Origin: Sphingobacterium faecale | Lineage (GTDB): Bacteria; Bacteroidota; Bacteroidia; Sphingobacteriales; Sphingobacteriaceae | Direction of reading: 5' to 3' | Assembly (NCBI RefSeq): GCF_016746095.1 | Contig: NZ_JAERTY010000009.1 | Location: 1-64,000 of the forward strand | DNA: 64,000 nt | Shown here: positions 1-8,325 of the stretch, one piece after another | How positions within the stretch are numbered: the first letter of the stretch is position 1 | Layout: each line of letters starts with the position of its first letter | Notes under the pieces: model-generated | Seen by the model: only the letters and a program-made list of their open reading frames with translations | What the model was told of the DNA's origin: nothing | Database searches by the model: none | Translations under genes and position numbers: made by a program

Positions 1-209
1 GTTAACTTTATTGAGGTCAATCATAGCGGGATAAACAGTTAAATATTTGAATTTAAGATACTTAAATATATAACCATGCCCACTATATTGCAAATTTTTA
101 TACCAAATTATTAATCGAACTCAGGTTATTATTTCAATATTTACGGTATACGACTGCTTATTCCCATCAAAGCAGCGGTTAGTTAGATTGAATTCGAATT
201 CACGTAAAA
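1..209. other. Left-edge intergenic stretch after fecR
   Basis: AT-rich DNA downstream of the minus-strand FecR gene. The target gene of the sigma/FecR pair (normally a SusC/TonB-dependent receptor) would be expected further left. A minus-strand ATG at position 24 opens a frame that runs off the edge, but eight codons are too few to call a gene. No terminator hairpin was seen, which is compatible with read-through into a neighbour outside the window. Confidence 0.4.
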
Positions 210-1391
210 TTACACCATCAAGACTACCCTCCTTTCTTTTATGCCGACAGGTACGATATGATATCGAATCTGACCGGTTCTATTGAGTATTTCCAATACT
301 TCTTCTAAACTTCGCTTTTTAGAGATCGCGCCTGTAAATCCATAACCTTTTCCTCGGGTCACGACCTGTACCTCTACACCATACCATCTCGACAATTCAT
401 TACCGATCTGATCAAGACCAGCATCGAAAAATGCAAACTCACTGTCGCGCCAAGCATTAACCTTGTCCATCTGAGCGGGACCGACCTTAATATTTTCGCC
501 CCCCCAAGTGACCACACTGCTCTGACCAGGCTTTAACGTATAAGCTCTATGCTCTGTAGCGACCTCCACACTTCCTTCCATCAATGTCGTCGTCGTACGA
601 TTCTCCCCATAAGCCTTCACATTAAAGTGTGTGCCCAATACTCGCACCTTCTGATCGTTAGAAAACACCAAGAACGGCTTATCCTTATTTTTGGCTACTT
701 CAAAATAAGCTTCTCCCTCCAGCTCTACTTTACGGATACCACCAATGAAGTTCACGTCGTAGGTTAATTTAGAACTCGCATTCAACCACACTTTCGTACC
801 ATCCGTCAGCAATAGGGCACCTATCTTTCCAGCAGGTACGCTTACCACTTGAATCATCGGCTCTGTAGCTTCGTCTAATTTTTTAATCTCAAAGAATGAA
901 TCACCATTTTCTTTCTCTGTACTTGTGTATGCCGTTTCCATACCATCCGACAGCTCGACAACCTCACCATTTGGCAATGTTAATGTCACACCATCCGATG
1001 CAGGTTTTTGCTTTTGTAGCTCCGCTGCGATTTTAACTTCGTCCGCTACTGGTGTTACGGTCTCTTTATTTCGCTGATAGCCGACAAACCCGATCACCAC
1101 TGCTGCTGCCACCGCTACCCATCGCCACAGAGGTCTCAAGAAATGTATCTTCTCAGGTCTCTCTTCGCCAAAAATGATCGCCTCGATTTGAGGATACTCT
1201 TCTCTAGATATCTCCACAATACCCGCTATCTGATCCGATTCTTCATCCTTTGCCTCAAAAACCGCATCAACATACTGTTCTAGTTCGACACGGAACTCCT
1301 CATCAGAAAATGTATCCACGAGCCAAGCAGCTTGCTGAGGCGTACATTTGCCCATCAAGTATTGTTCAAAAACTTGTTTTTTATTATACAT
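210..1391 (-). CDS. FecR family anti-sigma factor (DUF4974 C-terminus)
   Basis: Inner-membrane regulator that holds an ECF sigma factor and relays a signal from an outer-membrane TonB-dependent receptor. An N-terminal cytoplasmic segment is followed by one membrane helix at about residues 92-110, a periplasmic FecR domain (WLNASSKLTYDVNF, then VELEGEAYFEVAKN and KVRVLGTHFNVKAYG), and a C-terminal DUF4974-type module (SLEEVLEILNRTGQIRYHIV). The start is placed at the ATG giving MYNKKQVFEQYL; a longer in-frame reading adds 12 residues (MRITVRHRKTEV) that do not look like a FecR N-terminus. It lies downstream of the ECF sigma gene on the same strand with a 152-base gap, the usual pairing. No SusC gene follows before the window edge. 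Confidence 0.93.
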   Translation of the reverse strand: MYNKKQVFEQYLMGKCTPQQAAWLVDTFSDEEFRVELEQYVDAVFEAKDEESDQIAGIVEISREEYPQIEAIIFGEERPEKIHFLRPLWRWVAVAAAVVIGFVGYQRNKETVTPVADEVKIAAELQKQKPASDGVTLTLPNGEVVELSDGMETAYTSTEKENGDSFFEIKKLDEATEPMIQVVSVPAGKIGALLLTDGTKVWLNASSKLTYDVNFIGGIRKVELEGEAYFEVAKNKDKPFLVFSNDQKVRVLGTHFNVKAYGENRTTTTLMEGSVEVATEHRAYTLKPGQSSVVTWGGENIKVGPAQMDKVNAWRDSEFAFFDAGLDQIGNELSRWYGVEVQVVTRGKGYGFTGAISKKRSLEEVLEILNRTGQIRYHIVPVGIKERRVVLMV

Positions 1392-1543
1392 AACTTCAGT
1401 TTTCCTGTGTCGCACTGTGATGCGCATTTATCTATATACGCAGCGATACGACAAAGTCTATGCTCTAAAAATTATTTTTTTCAAAAAAAATATAAATGAT
1501 ATGGGATATCCCTCCAAAGGGACGTTTCAGAAGATGGGGAAAC

Positions 1544-2140
1544 CTATTTATTATTAACCCAAAGCCCCACCAAGGCTACCAATAAGGCAAATAGCTTTTC
1601 GCCCAGTTCACTCTTCAGGAAGCGCATTGCTTTGGCCATGTGATCTTTGATCGTTCCCACAGACACACCGTGAGCCTCAGCAGCCTCTTCATAGCTCTTC
1701 CCCTGAAACTTACAATACAAAAAGATTTCCTTACGCTTGGACGGCAATCGATCAATAGCTGCGGACAGCGCTTCCGTCATTGACTCGATATGATCGCTCC
1801 CATCCTCCATTTCGTAATACAATGTTGCTTGTGTCAACAGTGCTTTGCGAACAGCCTCATTAGAAGCTGATTTCCGGAAATAGTCCACCACCAGATTACG
1901 AGCAATGGTATGCAGCAAAGGCCAGACACCGTGCTCTTGTAGAATACGCTCCCTCATATCCCACAGTCGAACAAACGAAATTTGATGGATTTCCAGCACA
2001 CTGTCTTCATCAGGGAGTAACTGATTCAATTTATGCAGTAAAGACGGCGAATGCAACTCATAAAGCTTAGAAAAAGCCTCTCTATCTCCCGCTATTAAAC
2101 CAGAGATCCATCTGCCTTCACCAAATTCTTCCTTTTCCAA
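1544..2140 (-). CDS. ECF-type RNA polymerase sigma-70 factor
   Basis: 198-residue ECF sigma factor. Region 2 spans about residues 22-95 (SFVRLWDMRE, LHTIARNLVVDYFRK) and region 4 about 125-180 (LPSKRKEIFLYCKFQGKSYE, then an HTH with GVSVGTIKDHMAKAMRFL). The hydrophobic tail LFALLVALVGLW is common in Bacteroidota FecR-linked sigma factors. The start codon is TTG: an in-frame TAA lies three codons upstream and no ATG occurs until about residue 57, inside region 2. A TAnnTTTG-like box lies about 22 bases upstream. It is partner to the FecR gene immediately downstream; the controlled receptor lies outside the window. Confidence 0.92.
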   Translation of the reverse strand: MEKEEFGEGRWISGLIAGDREAFSKLYELHSPSLLHKLNQLLPDEDSVLEIHQISFVRLWDMRERILQEHGVWPLLHTIARNLVVDYFRKSASNEAVRKALLTQATLYYEMEDGSDHIESMTEALSAAIDRLPSKRKEIFLYCKFQGKSYEEAAEAHGVSVGTIKDHMAKAMRFLKSELGEKLFALLVALVGLWVNNK

Positions 2141-2161
2141 GCTACATTACTTTTGACGCAA

Positions 2162-2169
2162 CAAAATTA
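2162..2169 (-). promoter_or_regulatory. Candidate -7 box for ECF sigma gene
   Basis: On the minus strand the sequence reads TAATTTTG, matching the Bacteroidota TAnnTTTG -7 consensus, 21 bases upstream of the TTG start of the sigma gene. Assignment is by motif and position only. Confidence 0.4.
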
Positions 2170-2261
2170 TAAATTTTTTATTAATAACGTTTTAATAAAT
2201 ACTTATGCTACACAACATTCGAGTAAGAGGTTATTGTTGGTTTTAAATGAAGGCTTTTTAT

Positions 2262-2825
2262 GCGCCTCTCTGCCGGCGCGGGGCATGTTCGTTTCCTCCG
2301 GAGATTGCTGCGCAATTTTTCTTGATAAAAAGGAACCAAAAATCAAGGCTGTATCTTATTTGTTGCTCCAGTCACGCCATAGTGTGAGCGCAGCTCCTAG
2401 GTCTCCTGCGCTCGAGTCCATCGAAAAGACTGGGATCCGCTGGAGATAATGCAATATGTGAGGGTTGGTATACACTATGTCTACTTCCACTGCCAAATAA
2501 GCTAAGGCCGTTTTAGAGCCTGTGAGTAAAAGAAAGAAACCAGCGATCAATAGACAGTATTTAAAAACGACCTTGTAACATATGGAGTCAAAGGCCGTGA
2601 CGCTGCCATCCCACGGAAGTACATCTTGCAGTAAGCAAGGATTTCCAGTCGAAGGGTTGGGAAAGAGCCAAGGAGACCTTGGAAACCGCTTTGGCAGTAG
2701 AGCGTGCCGTGATGAACATAGGTTACACAGTCTTGATTTGTTTGCTTCTTTATTCATCAAGGAATAAAGAAGGTCCTGTCCTGACAAGGACTATTTTAAA
2801 CCTTCTTTAAACTTTGACCTTATCA
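2262..2825. repeat. Composite ~0.5 kb intergenic repeat, copy 1
   Basis: Non-coding stretch between the sigma gene and the amidase gene. Its right end (2769-2825) is almost identical to 6860-6916 in the same orientation. Its inner part (about 2490-2740) matches about 6476-6700 in inverted orientation: for example 2704-2731 is the reverse complement of the matching bases at 6478-6505, and the segment around 2567-2598 mirrors that around 6609-6641. The left half (2318-2475) resembles the same core in direct orientation (CCTAGGTCTCC, GACTGG.ATCC, TGCAATATGT), so the copy is itself an imperfect palindrome. Open frames inside it look spurious. No transposase was seen; it may be a MITE-like or otherwise repeat-derived element. 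Confidence 0.7.
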
Positions 2826-2827
2826 AA

Positions 2828-3535
2828 CTATTGTGATGGCAGGGGAGCAATTTTCAGCGTCGCAGGAAGTCCTAATTCTTTGCGTAAAGCATGCATAAAC
2901 TTATCCCCCGGATCCCGCTTTGAAGTCATATAAGTAGGGTTGGTTTCCTTCCACCAAAGTGTCTTTTTGAAAGCCTGATATTCGTGATGCCCTATGACAT
3001 ATTCAATAGCATACTTTTCACGAAGGTATTTGATCAGTTTTGTATTGGCTTGCAGTTGTTTTTCTGTCAATGGGTTTCTTGGTGTACCGATATTCTCTAT
3101 ACCAATCGCACAATAGTTGAGCCCTATGGTATGACGTGCAAACTGATTCTCTTCCAATAGCTGATAGATACGTCCGTCCCGCCCAATTATAAACTGTGCA
3201 GAAACATTTAAAGAGCTGGCTGTCTGCAAATCTCTCCTCCCAGGAAGAAATACCGGATTAAAGGTTTTAAAAGTAGCATTGACACTCATATTCTCGGTAT
3301 AGTGCACTACGACTATACGTGGCTCGATAAGCGCGGTATCTGCACGGATACCATGTCTCTTTAACAGGTATTCCAACGAAAGACGCTCTCGATCAGCATC
3401 CCATTGAATTGGTCTTTTTACAACAATAGGCTTAGTCTGTGCGGAGAGCTCAAATACCCTTCCGAAGACCAAGCCTATCGATGCCGTTATTATCCATGAA
3501 AGTACCTTCTTCTTAATAATCCAAGTTACTCCCAT
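2828..3535 (-). CDS. N-acetylmuramoyl-L-alanine amidase (amidase_2/PGRP type)
   Basis: 235-residue exported peptidoglycan amidase predicted to cut the bond between N-acetylmuramic acid and the stem peptide. The N-terminus has a basic start and a hydrophobic stretch (about residues 11-32), a signal peptide or membrane anchor. The amidase_2 fold is recognisable from VVVHYTEN (His78, likely zinc ligand), SAQFIIGRDGRIYQL, the acidic GIENIG segment around residue 146, VIGHHEY (His183/184) and DPGDKF (Asp208/211), which supplies the third ligand position. It follows the GHL10 glycosidase gene on the same strand with a 26-base gap, so the two are probably co-transcribed, in keeping with a cell-wall role. 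Confidence 0.88.
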   Translation of the reverse strand: MGVTWIIKKKVLSWIITASIGLVFGRVFELSAQTKPIVVKRPIQWDADRERLSLEYLLKRHGIRADTALIEPRIVVVHYTENMSVNATFKTFNPVFLPGRRDLQTASSLNVSAQFIIGRDGRIYQLLEENQFARHTIGLNYCAIGIENIGTPRNPLTEKQLQANTKLIKYLREKYAIEYVIGHHEYQAFKKTLWWKETNPTYMTSKRDPGDKFMHALRKELGLPATLKIAPLPSQ

Positions 3536-3561
3536 GTATCGTTGTTTAAAAAAAGCTATTC

Positions 3562-5226
3562 TTAATTGTGTTGTACACTCTTGGCGATATATTCACTTTC
3601 ATTACCAAGGCGGTCGATCGCACGTACCGCAACATCATACAGCGTTTTTCCATCTTTTTGCTTCGGCAATTCTAGCGAAGTTACGGAAGCATCAAGGATA
3701 TCTGTACTCCAAACCTCACCATACCTTGTATAAACTACCCAGTGCATAACTTGATCGGGTTGTTTTTGAAGCCATTTTGCAAATACCGTATTTTTCTGAT
3801 TAGTCAACAATAACGTTGGACGCAGCAATGGATTTGCATTCAACCATGGACTTTTAGGGATCAATGCTTTTTCCTTATAAGGGCCATTCTTCAAGGCAGG
3901 AAGCATGGCCGGATTTTTCGTCAGCCCCGCAATACTCCAGTGTACAGCCCCAGGGCTATTCGGAACAATCTCCCGAGATGCAGCAACTTGATTCACAATC
4001 TCCTTTGTTTTATCTGCTGCTCTGACCTCTACCGTATTCAGACCTGGCCATAGGTGTCTATTATATCTATTCTCCGACTGCCACCATTTTAACAGCGCCG
4101 TAAAACTCTGACGCTGTGGCTCTATAGGCCAATACAACTGCGGCGTGAAGTAGTCGATCCATCCCTCATTAAGCCACAGCTTCGCATCAGCATATAGTTC
4201 ATCATATTGGGACGATCCAGTAATACCTGCCGGATAGCCCGGTTTCCATATTCCAAATGGGCTCAAACCAAACTTCACAAAATTTTTCTCTGCCTTTATC
4301 TCTTCATAAACACGTTTGATAAAGCGGTTGACATTATCTCGACGCCAATCTCCCCGTGATAGATTGCCTCCCTCTCTCTTATAAACATTCCATGTTTTAT
4401 CATCTGGAAAATCTGCACCTCCATTGTAACTGGCATAAGGATAAAAATAGTCATCAAAGTGAACGCCATCTATATCATAACGCTTTACAATGTCGTTGAC
4501 CACCTTAGCCGCGTGATCCTGTGTACGCTGATCGGCAGGATCAAACCAATACATACCATTACGCAGCCTCACCACATTATCAGGAGTACGCTTGACCATA
4601 GACTCCGAAGTCACTACACCGCCATTGGAGTGGTGCGCACGGTAGGGGTTCAGCCATACGTGCAACTCGAGCCCACGTTTATGTGCTTCCTGTACCCAAA
4701 ATTCCAAGGGATCGTAATAAGGTTCCGGACGTTTGCCAATCTCTCCTGTCAGAAAGTAAGACCAAGGTTCAAACTGACTATTATACATCGCATCCGCAGA
4801 GGGGCGGGCCTGAAAGATAACCGCATTGAAATTATTCTCTTTGAGCATATCCAATAAAGCTATTGCTTCCTGTTTTTGTTGCTCCGTAGTTAGATTACGT
4901 TTAGAAGGCCAATTAATATTAGCTACAGTCGCTACCCAAGCCGCACGAAACTCACGGGGGATTGGCGGCAGATCCACAATAAGAGATTCTTCTTTTTCAA
5001 TTTTTACCGGAGGCGCCATCTCTGTAGATTTAGCGACCAAGGCCGGTTTCGAATCTTTTTTGGAGGTATCTTTCTGTACCACCACTCCTGCCTGTGTGTT
5101 TGACACTTCTGTCTCGGCTTTCTTTGTATGTTGTGCCCTCTTATTCTTACGTGAAGCACAAGAAAACATAAATACCGAAATTAATAATGCAGCAACTACT
5201 GCGCTTTTAATCGTCTTTAAAGTCAT
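3562..5226 (-). CDS. GHL10-type glycosidase lipoprotein (YngK/YddW-like)
   Basis: Exported lipoprotein of about 554 residues of the glycoside-hydrolase-like GHL10 (old DUF187) family. The start is set at the ATG giving MTLKTIKSAVVAALLI, followed by a lipobox at FMFSC; an upstream extension overlaps nagA and has no signal peptide. A Lys/Thr-rich linker precedes the TIM-barrel domain: EFRAAWVATVANINWPS, FNAVIFQARPSADAMY, ELHVWLNPYRAH, IDGVHFDDYFYPY, KFGLSPFGIWKPG and WIDYFTPQLYWPI are typical family blocks, with the DDYFYP acidic pair likely in the active site. The C-terminus is a fibronectin-like segment. It lies 31 bases downstream of nagA and upstream of the amidase, suggesting amino-sugar or peptidoglycan breakdown; substrate is inferred. 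Confidence 0.9.
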   Translation of the reverse strand: MTLKTIKSAVVAALLISVFMFSCASRKNKRAQHTKKAETEVSNTQAGVVVQKDTSKKDSKPALVAKSTEMAPPVKIEKEESLIVDLPPIPREFRAAWVATVANINWPSKRNLTTEQQKQEAIALLDMLKENNFNAVIFQARPSADAMYNSQFEPWSYFLTGEIGKRPEPYYDPLEFWVQEAHKRGLELHVWLNPYRAHHSNGGVVTSESMVKRTPDNVVRLRNGMYWFDPADQRTQDHAAKVVNDIVKRYDIDGVHFDDYFYPYASYNGGADFPDDKTWNVYKREGGNLSRGDWRRDNVNRFIKRVYEEIKAEKNFVKFGLSPFGIWKPGYPAGITGSSQYDELYADAKLWLNEGWIDYFTPQLYWPIEPQRQSFTALLKWWQSENRYNRHLWPGLNTVEVRAADKTKEIVNQVAASREIVPNSPGAVHWSIAGLTKNPAMLPALKNGPYKEKALIPKSPWLNANPLLRPTLLLTNQKNTVFAKWLQKQPDQVMHWVVYTRYGEVWSTDILDASVTSLELPKQKDGKTLYDVAVRAIDRLGNESEYIAKSVQHN

Positions 5227-5257
5227 AGTATGCAAAACTACACTTTTTTCGTTAGCC

Positions 5258-6370
5258 CTAATCAACTTTCTCACCTTCAAAATAAACCCTCTTAACATTA
5301 AATCCGTTATCAAATACCAATACATTAGCTCGACTTCCCTTCTCCAAACGTCCAATATCCTCTCTTTCAATCAATCGAGCAGGATATATTGTAGTCATAC
5401 GAATGGCTTCATCTAACGGAATTCCTGCATTTTCAACACAATTTCGGATAGCTCCCAATAGTGTCAATGCAGATCCACTCAATGTTCCATCAGGAAGTAC
5501 ATAGTGATCATCATTTCTAACATGCTGATAGATGCCGGAGTTACACGACGTAACAGCATCCGTAATCAAGAACAGACGTTCGCCCAATTGCGCTTTACTG
5601 ATCTTGACAACTTCATAATCCACATGGATACCGTCTACCACTATCGAAGCACACACATTCTTATGATTAAATATTGCTCCCGGTACACCCGCCTGCCGAT
5701 GATGCAACGGGGACATCGCATTCCAAAGGTGGGTAGCCGCCTTAATTCCTTTGTCAAATGCTCTCGAAGCTTCTTCAAATGTCGCATCCGTATGGCCAGC
5801 ACTGATCAAAACGCCTTTCGACAGCAGATAGTCAAGACACTCCTGCGCTAACAATTCGGGAGCAACAGTTATAATTCCGATAACATCTTCGTTATCTTCA
5901 AACAGATGACGCAACGTAGGCAGGTCGGCTTTGAAAATCAATTCTGCAGGGTGAGCACCTCTCTTCTTCGGATTCAGGAAGGGCCCTTCCAAATGTAAAC
6001 CTAGGGCAATACGAGGAGAAGCAGCTTTAAAAACACGAATTGCCTTATCGAATATAGGAATTGTATTGGTTGCCAGTGTCAGATAAAAAGAAGTACAACC
6101 TTGTTTTAATAGTGTCTTCTCGATGTAATCCAATGCATCTGCACTCAAGGTTTCAGAGAATAAATTTCCCCCGGCACCATAAATCTGTAAATCGATAAGC
6201 CCCGGACAAATATGACAACCTTCCACATCTACTTTTTCAAATTCATCAGAAATATCCTCCACAGGTACAATACCTATTATTTTATCTCCTGAAATCAGTA
6301 ATGCTTGATCCTGTATAGTATCATTGCCGGAGTAGATTGTTCCGTTATGTAAAGCTAGCTTTCTTTCCAT
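5258..6370 (-). CDS. nagA: N-acetylglucosamine-6-phosphate deacetylase
   Basis: Cytoplasmic amidohydrolase of 370 residues that removes the acetyl group from GlcNAc-6-phosphate in amino-sugar recycling. Diagnostic blocks are present in order: CPGLIDLQIYGAGG, GLHLEGPFLNPKKRGAHP (metal-binding Glu), ISAGHTDATFEEA, ATHLWNAMSPLHHRQAGVPG (metal-binding His and substrate loop) and LITDAV (catalytic Asp). The start at MERKLALHNG is chosen because upstream in-frame codons lie within the repeat element and encode no recognisable sequence. It heads a minus-strand cluster with the GHL10 glycosidase and the amidase. Confidence 0.95.
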   Translation of the reverse strand: MERKLALHNGTIYSGNDTIQDQALLISGDKIIGIVPVEDISDEFEKVDVEGCHICPGLIDLQIYGAGGNLFSETLSADALDYIEKTLLKQGCTSFYLTLATNTIPIFDKAIRVFKAASPRIALGLHLEGPFLNPKKRGAHPAELIFKADLPTLRHLFEDNEDVIGIITVAPELLAQECLDYLLSKGVLISAGHTDATFEEASRAFDKGIKAATHLWNAMSPLHHRQAGVPGAIFNHKNVCASIVVDGIHVDYEVVKISKAQLGERLFLITDAVTSCNSGIYQHVRNDDHYVLPDGTLSGSALTLLGAIRNCVENAGIPLDEAIRMTTIYPARLIEREDIGRLEKGSRANVLVFDNGFNVKRVYFEGEKVD

Positions 6371-6374
6371 AGTG

Positions 6375-6917
6375 CAATATAAAAAAAAAGAAGGTTTAAA
6401 ATCAACATCTTCTCGTCGCTCGAGCCGCGACAGGGCTCTTCTTTCTCCTTGAACGAGAAAGAAGCAAAGAGTCAAGACTGTGTAACCTATGTTCATCACG
6501 GCACATAAAGCTATACTTGCGGTTTCCTAGGTCGCCACAACACTGCCCCACCCATAGACTGGAAATCCTTGGTTACTGCAATATGTACGATAATCTGTGT
6601 GATAGCTTTACGGCCTTAGTCTCCATATGTTACAAGGTCGTCTTTTTCACGTGTAGATTATTGATTGCTTATTCCTTTTGCTATCCACAGGATCCAAACC
6701 GGCCTAGGATGTTGTCGCGTTAAGAAAACAGAAGAAATCCAACGAGAATGGATTTAAGAAGTGAAACGGCTCAAATACATTCTGGACTTCGAACTGTTTT
6801 TAGCGTAACAATATCCAAGCCTTGACTTTTTTGCTTCGTTTTTGTGTCAAGACAAAAATGAAGGTCCCGTCCTGACAAGGACTATTTTAAACCTTCTTTA
6901 AACTTTGACCTTATCAA
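6375..6917. repeat. Composite ~0.5 kb intergenic repeat, copy 2
   Basis: Second copy of the element at 2262-2825, lying upstream of nagA. Its left end contains GAAGGTTTAAAAT and the segment AGCAAAGAGTCAAG; its right end contains CTTGACTTTTTTGCT and ATTTTAAACCTTC, so the ends are imperfect inverted repeats. The core (about 6476-6700) is inverted relative to copy 1, while the last ~90 bases (6829-6916) are direct. The only open frame of note (about 6517-6723) has no recognisable content and is taken as spurious. Confidence 0.7.
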
Positions 6918-6952
6918 TTTACCATCTGTTTAAAAGTAATACAGAAAGTTTG

Positions 6953-6960
6953 TAACTTCG
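6953..6960 (+). promoter_or_regulatory. Weak candidate -7 box ahead of small ORF and ridA
   Basis: TAACTTCG, one mismatch from the TAnnTTTG consensus, ends 21 bases before the ATG of the 38-codon ORF and just after the repeat element. It would serve that ORF and ridA together. Motif-only evidence. Confidence 0.3.
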
Positions 6961-6981
6961 TTTCACACGAAACCGCAGACT

Positions 6982-7098
6982 ATGGAGAAATCAAAACAGC
7001 CTACAAACGGTAACATAAAAGCTATGCGCATTATCAATGTTATTGCGATTACGGTTTTTGTCCTAGGAATCCTTTATAAAATATTTATAGCTAAATAA
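6982..7098 (+). CDS. Small single-pass membrane protein (38 aa)
   Basis: An ATG at 6982 opens 38 codons ending in TAA two bases before the ridA ATG. The product starts MEKSKQPTNGNIKAMR, then has one hydrophobic helix (IINVIAITVFVLGILYKIF) and ends IAK. The polar, positively charged start and clean membrane helix, the tight spacing to ridA and the promoter-like box upstream support a real gene; family is not recognised. It is too short for homology arguments by eye, so confidence is moderate. Confidence 0.6.
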   Translation: MEKSKQPTNGNIKAMRIINVIAITVFVLGILYKIFIAK

Positions 7099-7100
7099 TA

Positions 7101-7487
7101 ATGTCACAAAAAGAAATCTTCAACACAGACAAGGCTCCTGCAGCAATCGGACCTTACAACCAAGCCATCAAAGCTGACAAAACATTATACGTCTCTGGAC
7201 AAGTGCCTTTCAATCCAGAAACGATGGAGCTGGTCACTACGGGCGTAGCAGATGAAGCCCATCAGGTATTAAAAAATGTAGGCGCCATCTTAAATCATGC
7301 CGGCTACGATTTCAAAGATGTTTGCAAAGCGACCATCTTCTTATCCAGCATGGATGACTTCGCTACAGTCAATGAAGTCTATGCACAATACTTCAACGAG
7401 AACCAGCCTGCACGTGAGTGTGTAGCAGTAAAAACATTGCCCCGTAATGTAAATGTCGAGATTTCTGTTATCGCCTGGAAGGCATAG
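7101..7487 (+). CDS. ridA: RidA family enamine/imine deaminase
   Basis: 128-residue cytoplasmic protein of the YjgF/YER057c/UK114 family. RidA hydrolyses reactive enamine/imine intermediates (such as those released by PLP-dependent dehydratases) to the keto acid and ammonia. Family marks: AIGPYNQAIKADKTLYVSGQ near the N-terminus, ATIFLSSMDDFATVNEVYAQYF, and PARECVAVKTLPRNVNVEIS with the substrate-binding Arg in PAREC. Full length for the family. A serine dehydratase that would generate its substrate lies elsewhere in this window (44.2 kb). A terminator hairpin follows. Confidence 0.97.
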   Translation: MSQKEIFNTDKAPAAIGPYNQAIKADKTLYVSGQVPFNPETMELVTTGVADEAHQVLKNVGAILNHAGYDFKDVCKATIFLSSMDDFATVNEVYAQYFNENQPARECVAVKTLPRNVNVEISVIAWKA

Positions 7488-7519
7488 CTCCAATACCACA
7501 ATCTTTACAACCGAATTTT

Positions 7520-7547
7520 AGCTCTGTCCAGACAGGGCTTTTCTTTT
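7520..7547 (+). terminator. Rho-independent terminator after ridA
   Basis: Stem AGCTCTGT / ACAGGGCT with a 4-base loop (one G-U pair), followed by TTTTCTTTT, 32 bases after the ridA stop codon. Confidence 0.8.
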
Positions 7548-7617
7548 ATAAAAATAGCTGTAGCGATTTCATACCGATCACCGTACTAGTTACTTTACAA
7601 CTATAAATTCAAAAAAA

Positions 7618-8325
7618 ATGGCAAGAACTAACCTCTTATTTTGCTGCCTATTGGGTATTATCACCTTATTTGCTGCCTGTAACAAAGACGACAATAACGA
7701 CAAATACCATGAACTCATTCGTCTTGCTGACCTCAAATTGCAAGAAGCTATCAAATTGGCCGAAAATCAACCTTGTAAACCGATAGAGGAATGGCGCATA
7801 GACACGCTATCGTACCGTTATGTGCCCGTACATCCCAGTTTTGAAGAGGAATACAACGGCCTTATCAAAGAATACCGGAACCTATCCGAGCAGGCATACA
7901 AAGCTTACAAACCCGGAAAAAATGACCCTTTAGTATATAACACTACACCAGCTGAGATGGCTCCCCACTTTGGATTACGCTGCAAAGAAGGTAAAATGAT
8001 TGTGGCCAACGCAACGGACCTTGAACTCACCGAGATTGACCAATTATTAGATGAACTATTTCCACAAGTCGTTGGCTATTTTAATGATGTTCCTTGTACC
8101 GATGCCAGTAAATGGTCTATCGCTACTATTCTCAAGGACTGTGAATTTATACAATTTCCCATTAGTAACACCCCTGATTCTCGTGCTTTCAGAGAATTAG
8201 CGACCAAATACAGCCACCTTTATCAGGTTAAAAAATACCGCACAGAAATGGATTGTCCAAGCAGCAATGCAAACCCTGCAAAAGAAGTTATTTGTAAAGA
8301 CGGAAAAGCGATCCTTGTTTATTAA
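7618..8325 (+). CDS. Putative lipoprotein of unknown function
   Basis: 235-residue protein with a lipoprotein signal (hydrophobic LLFCCLLGIITLFAAC, lipobox Cys21) followed by an Asn/Asp-rich spacer (NKDDNNDKY). The mature part is soluble and contains several Cys residues (CKPIEEW, LRCKEG, VPCTDAS, LKDCEF, DCPSS, VICKDG) that could form disulfides in the periplasm or at the surface. No known family recognised. Its stop overlaps the stop of the convergent recG gene by four bases, so no terminator separates them. Confidence 0.8.
   Translation: MARTNLLFCCLLGIITLFAACNKDDNNDKYHELIRLADLKLQEAIKLAENQPCKPIEEWRIDTLSYRYVPVHPSFEEEYNGLIKEYRNLSEQAYKAYKPGKNDPLVYNTTPAEMAPHFGLRCKEGKMIVANATDLELTEIDQLLDELFPQVVGYFNDVPCTDASKWSIATILKDCEFIQFPISNTPDSRAFRELATKYSHLYQVKKYRTEMDCPSSNANPAKEVICKDGKAILVY

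Noticed and set aside
1..24. Start of a further minus-strand gene at the left edge
   Set aside because: Only eight codons are visible from the ATG at position 24; not enough to support a call.
2153..2787. Open frames on both strands (98 and 143 codons) between the sigma gene and the amidase
   Set aside because: They lie inside the repeat element, have no recognisable protein features, and the homologous copy at 6.4-6.9 kb does not keep either frame.
4459..5416. Plus-strand frames of 132 and 196 codons opposite the GHL10 and nagA genes
   Set aside because: Antisense shadows of clearly recognised coding genes.
6517..6723. 68-codon plus-strand frame upstream of ridA
   Set aside because: Falls within the second repeat copy; composition is not protein-like and the frame is not kept in copy 1.
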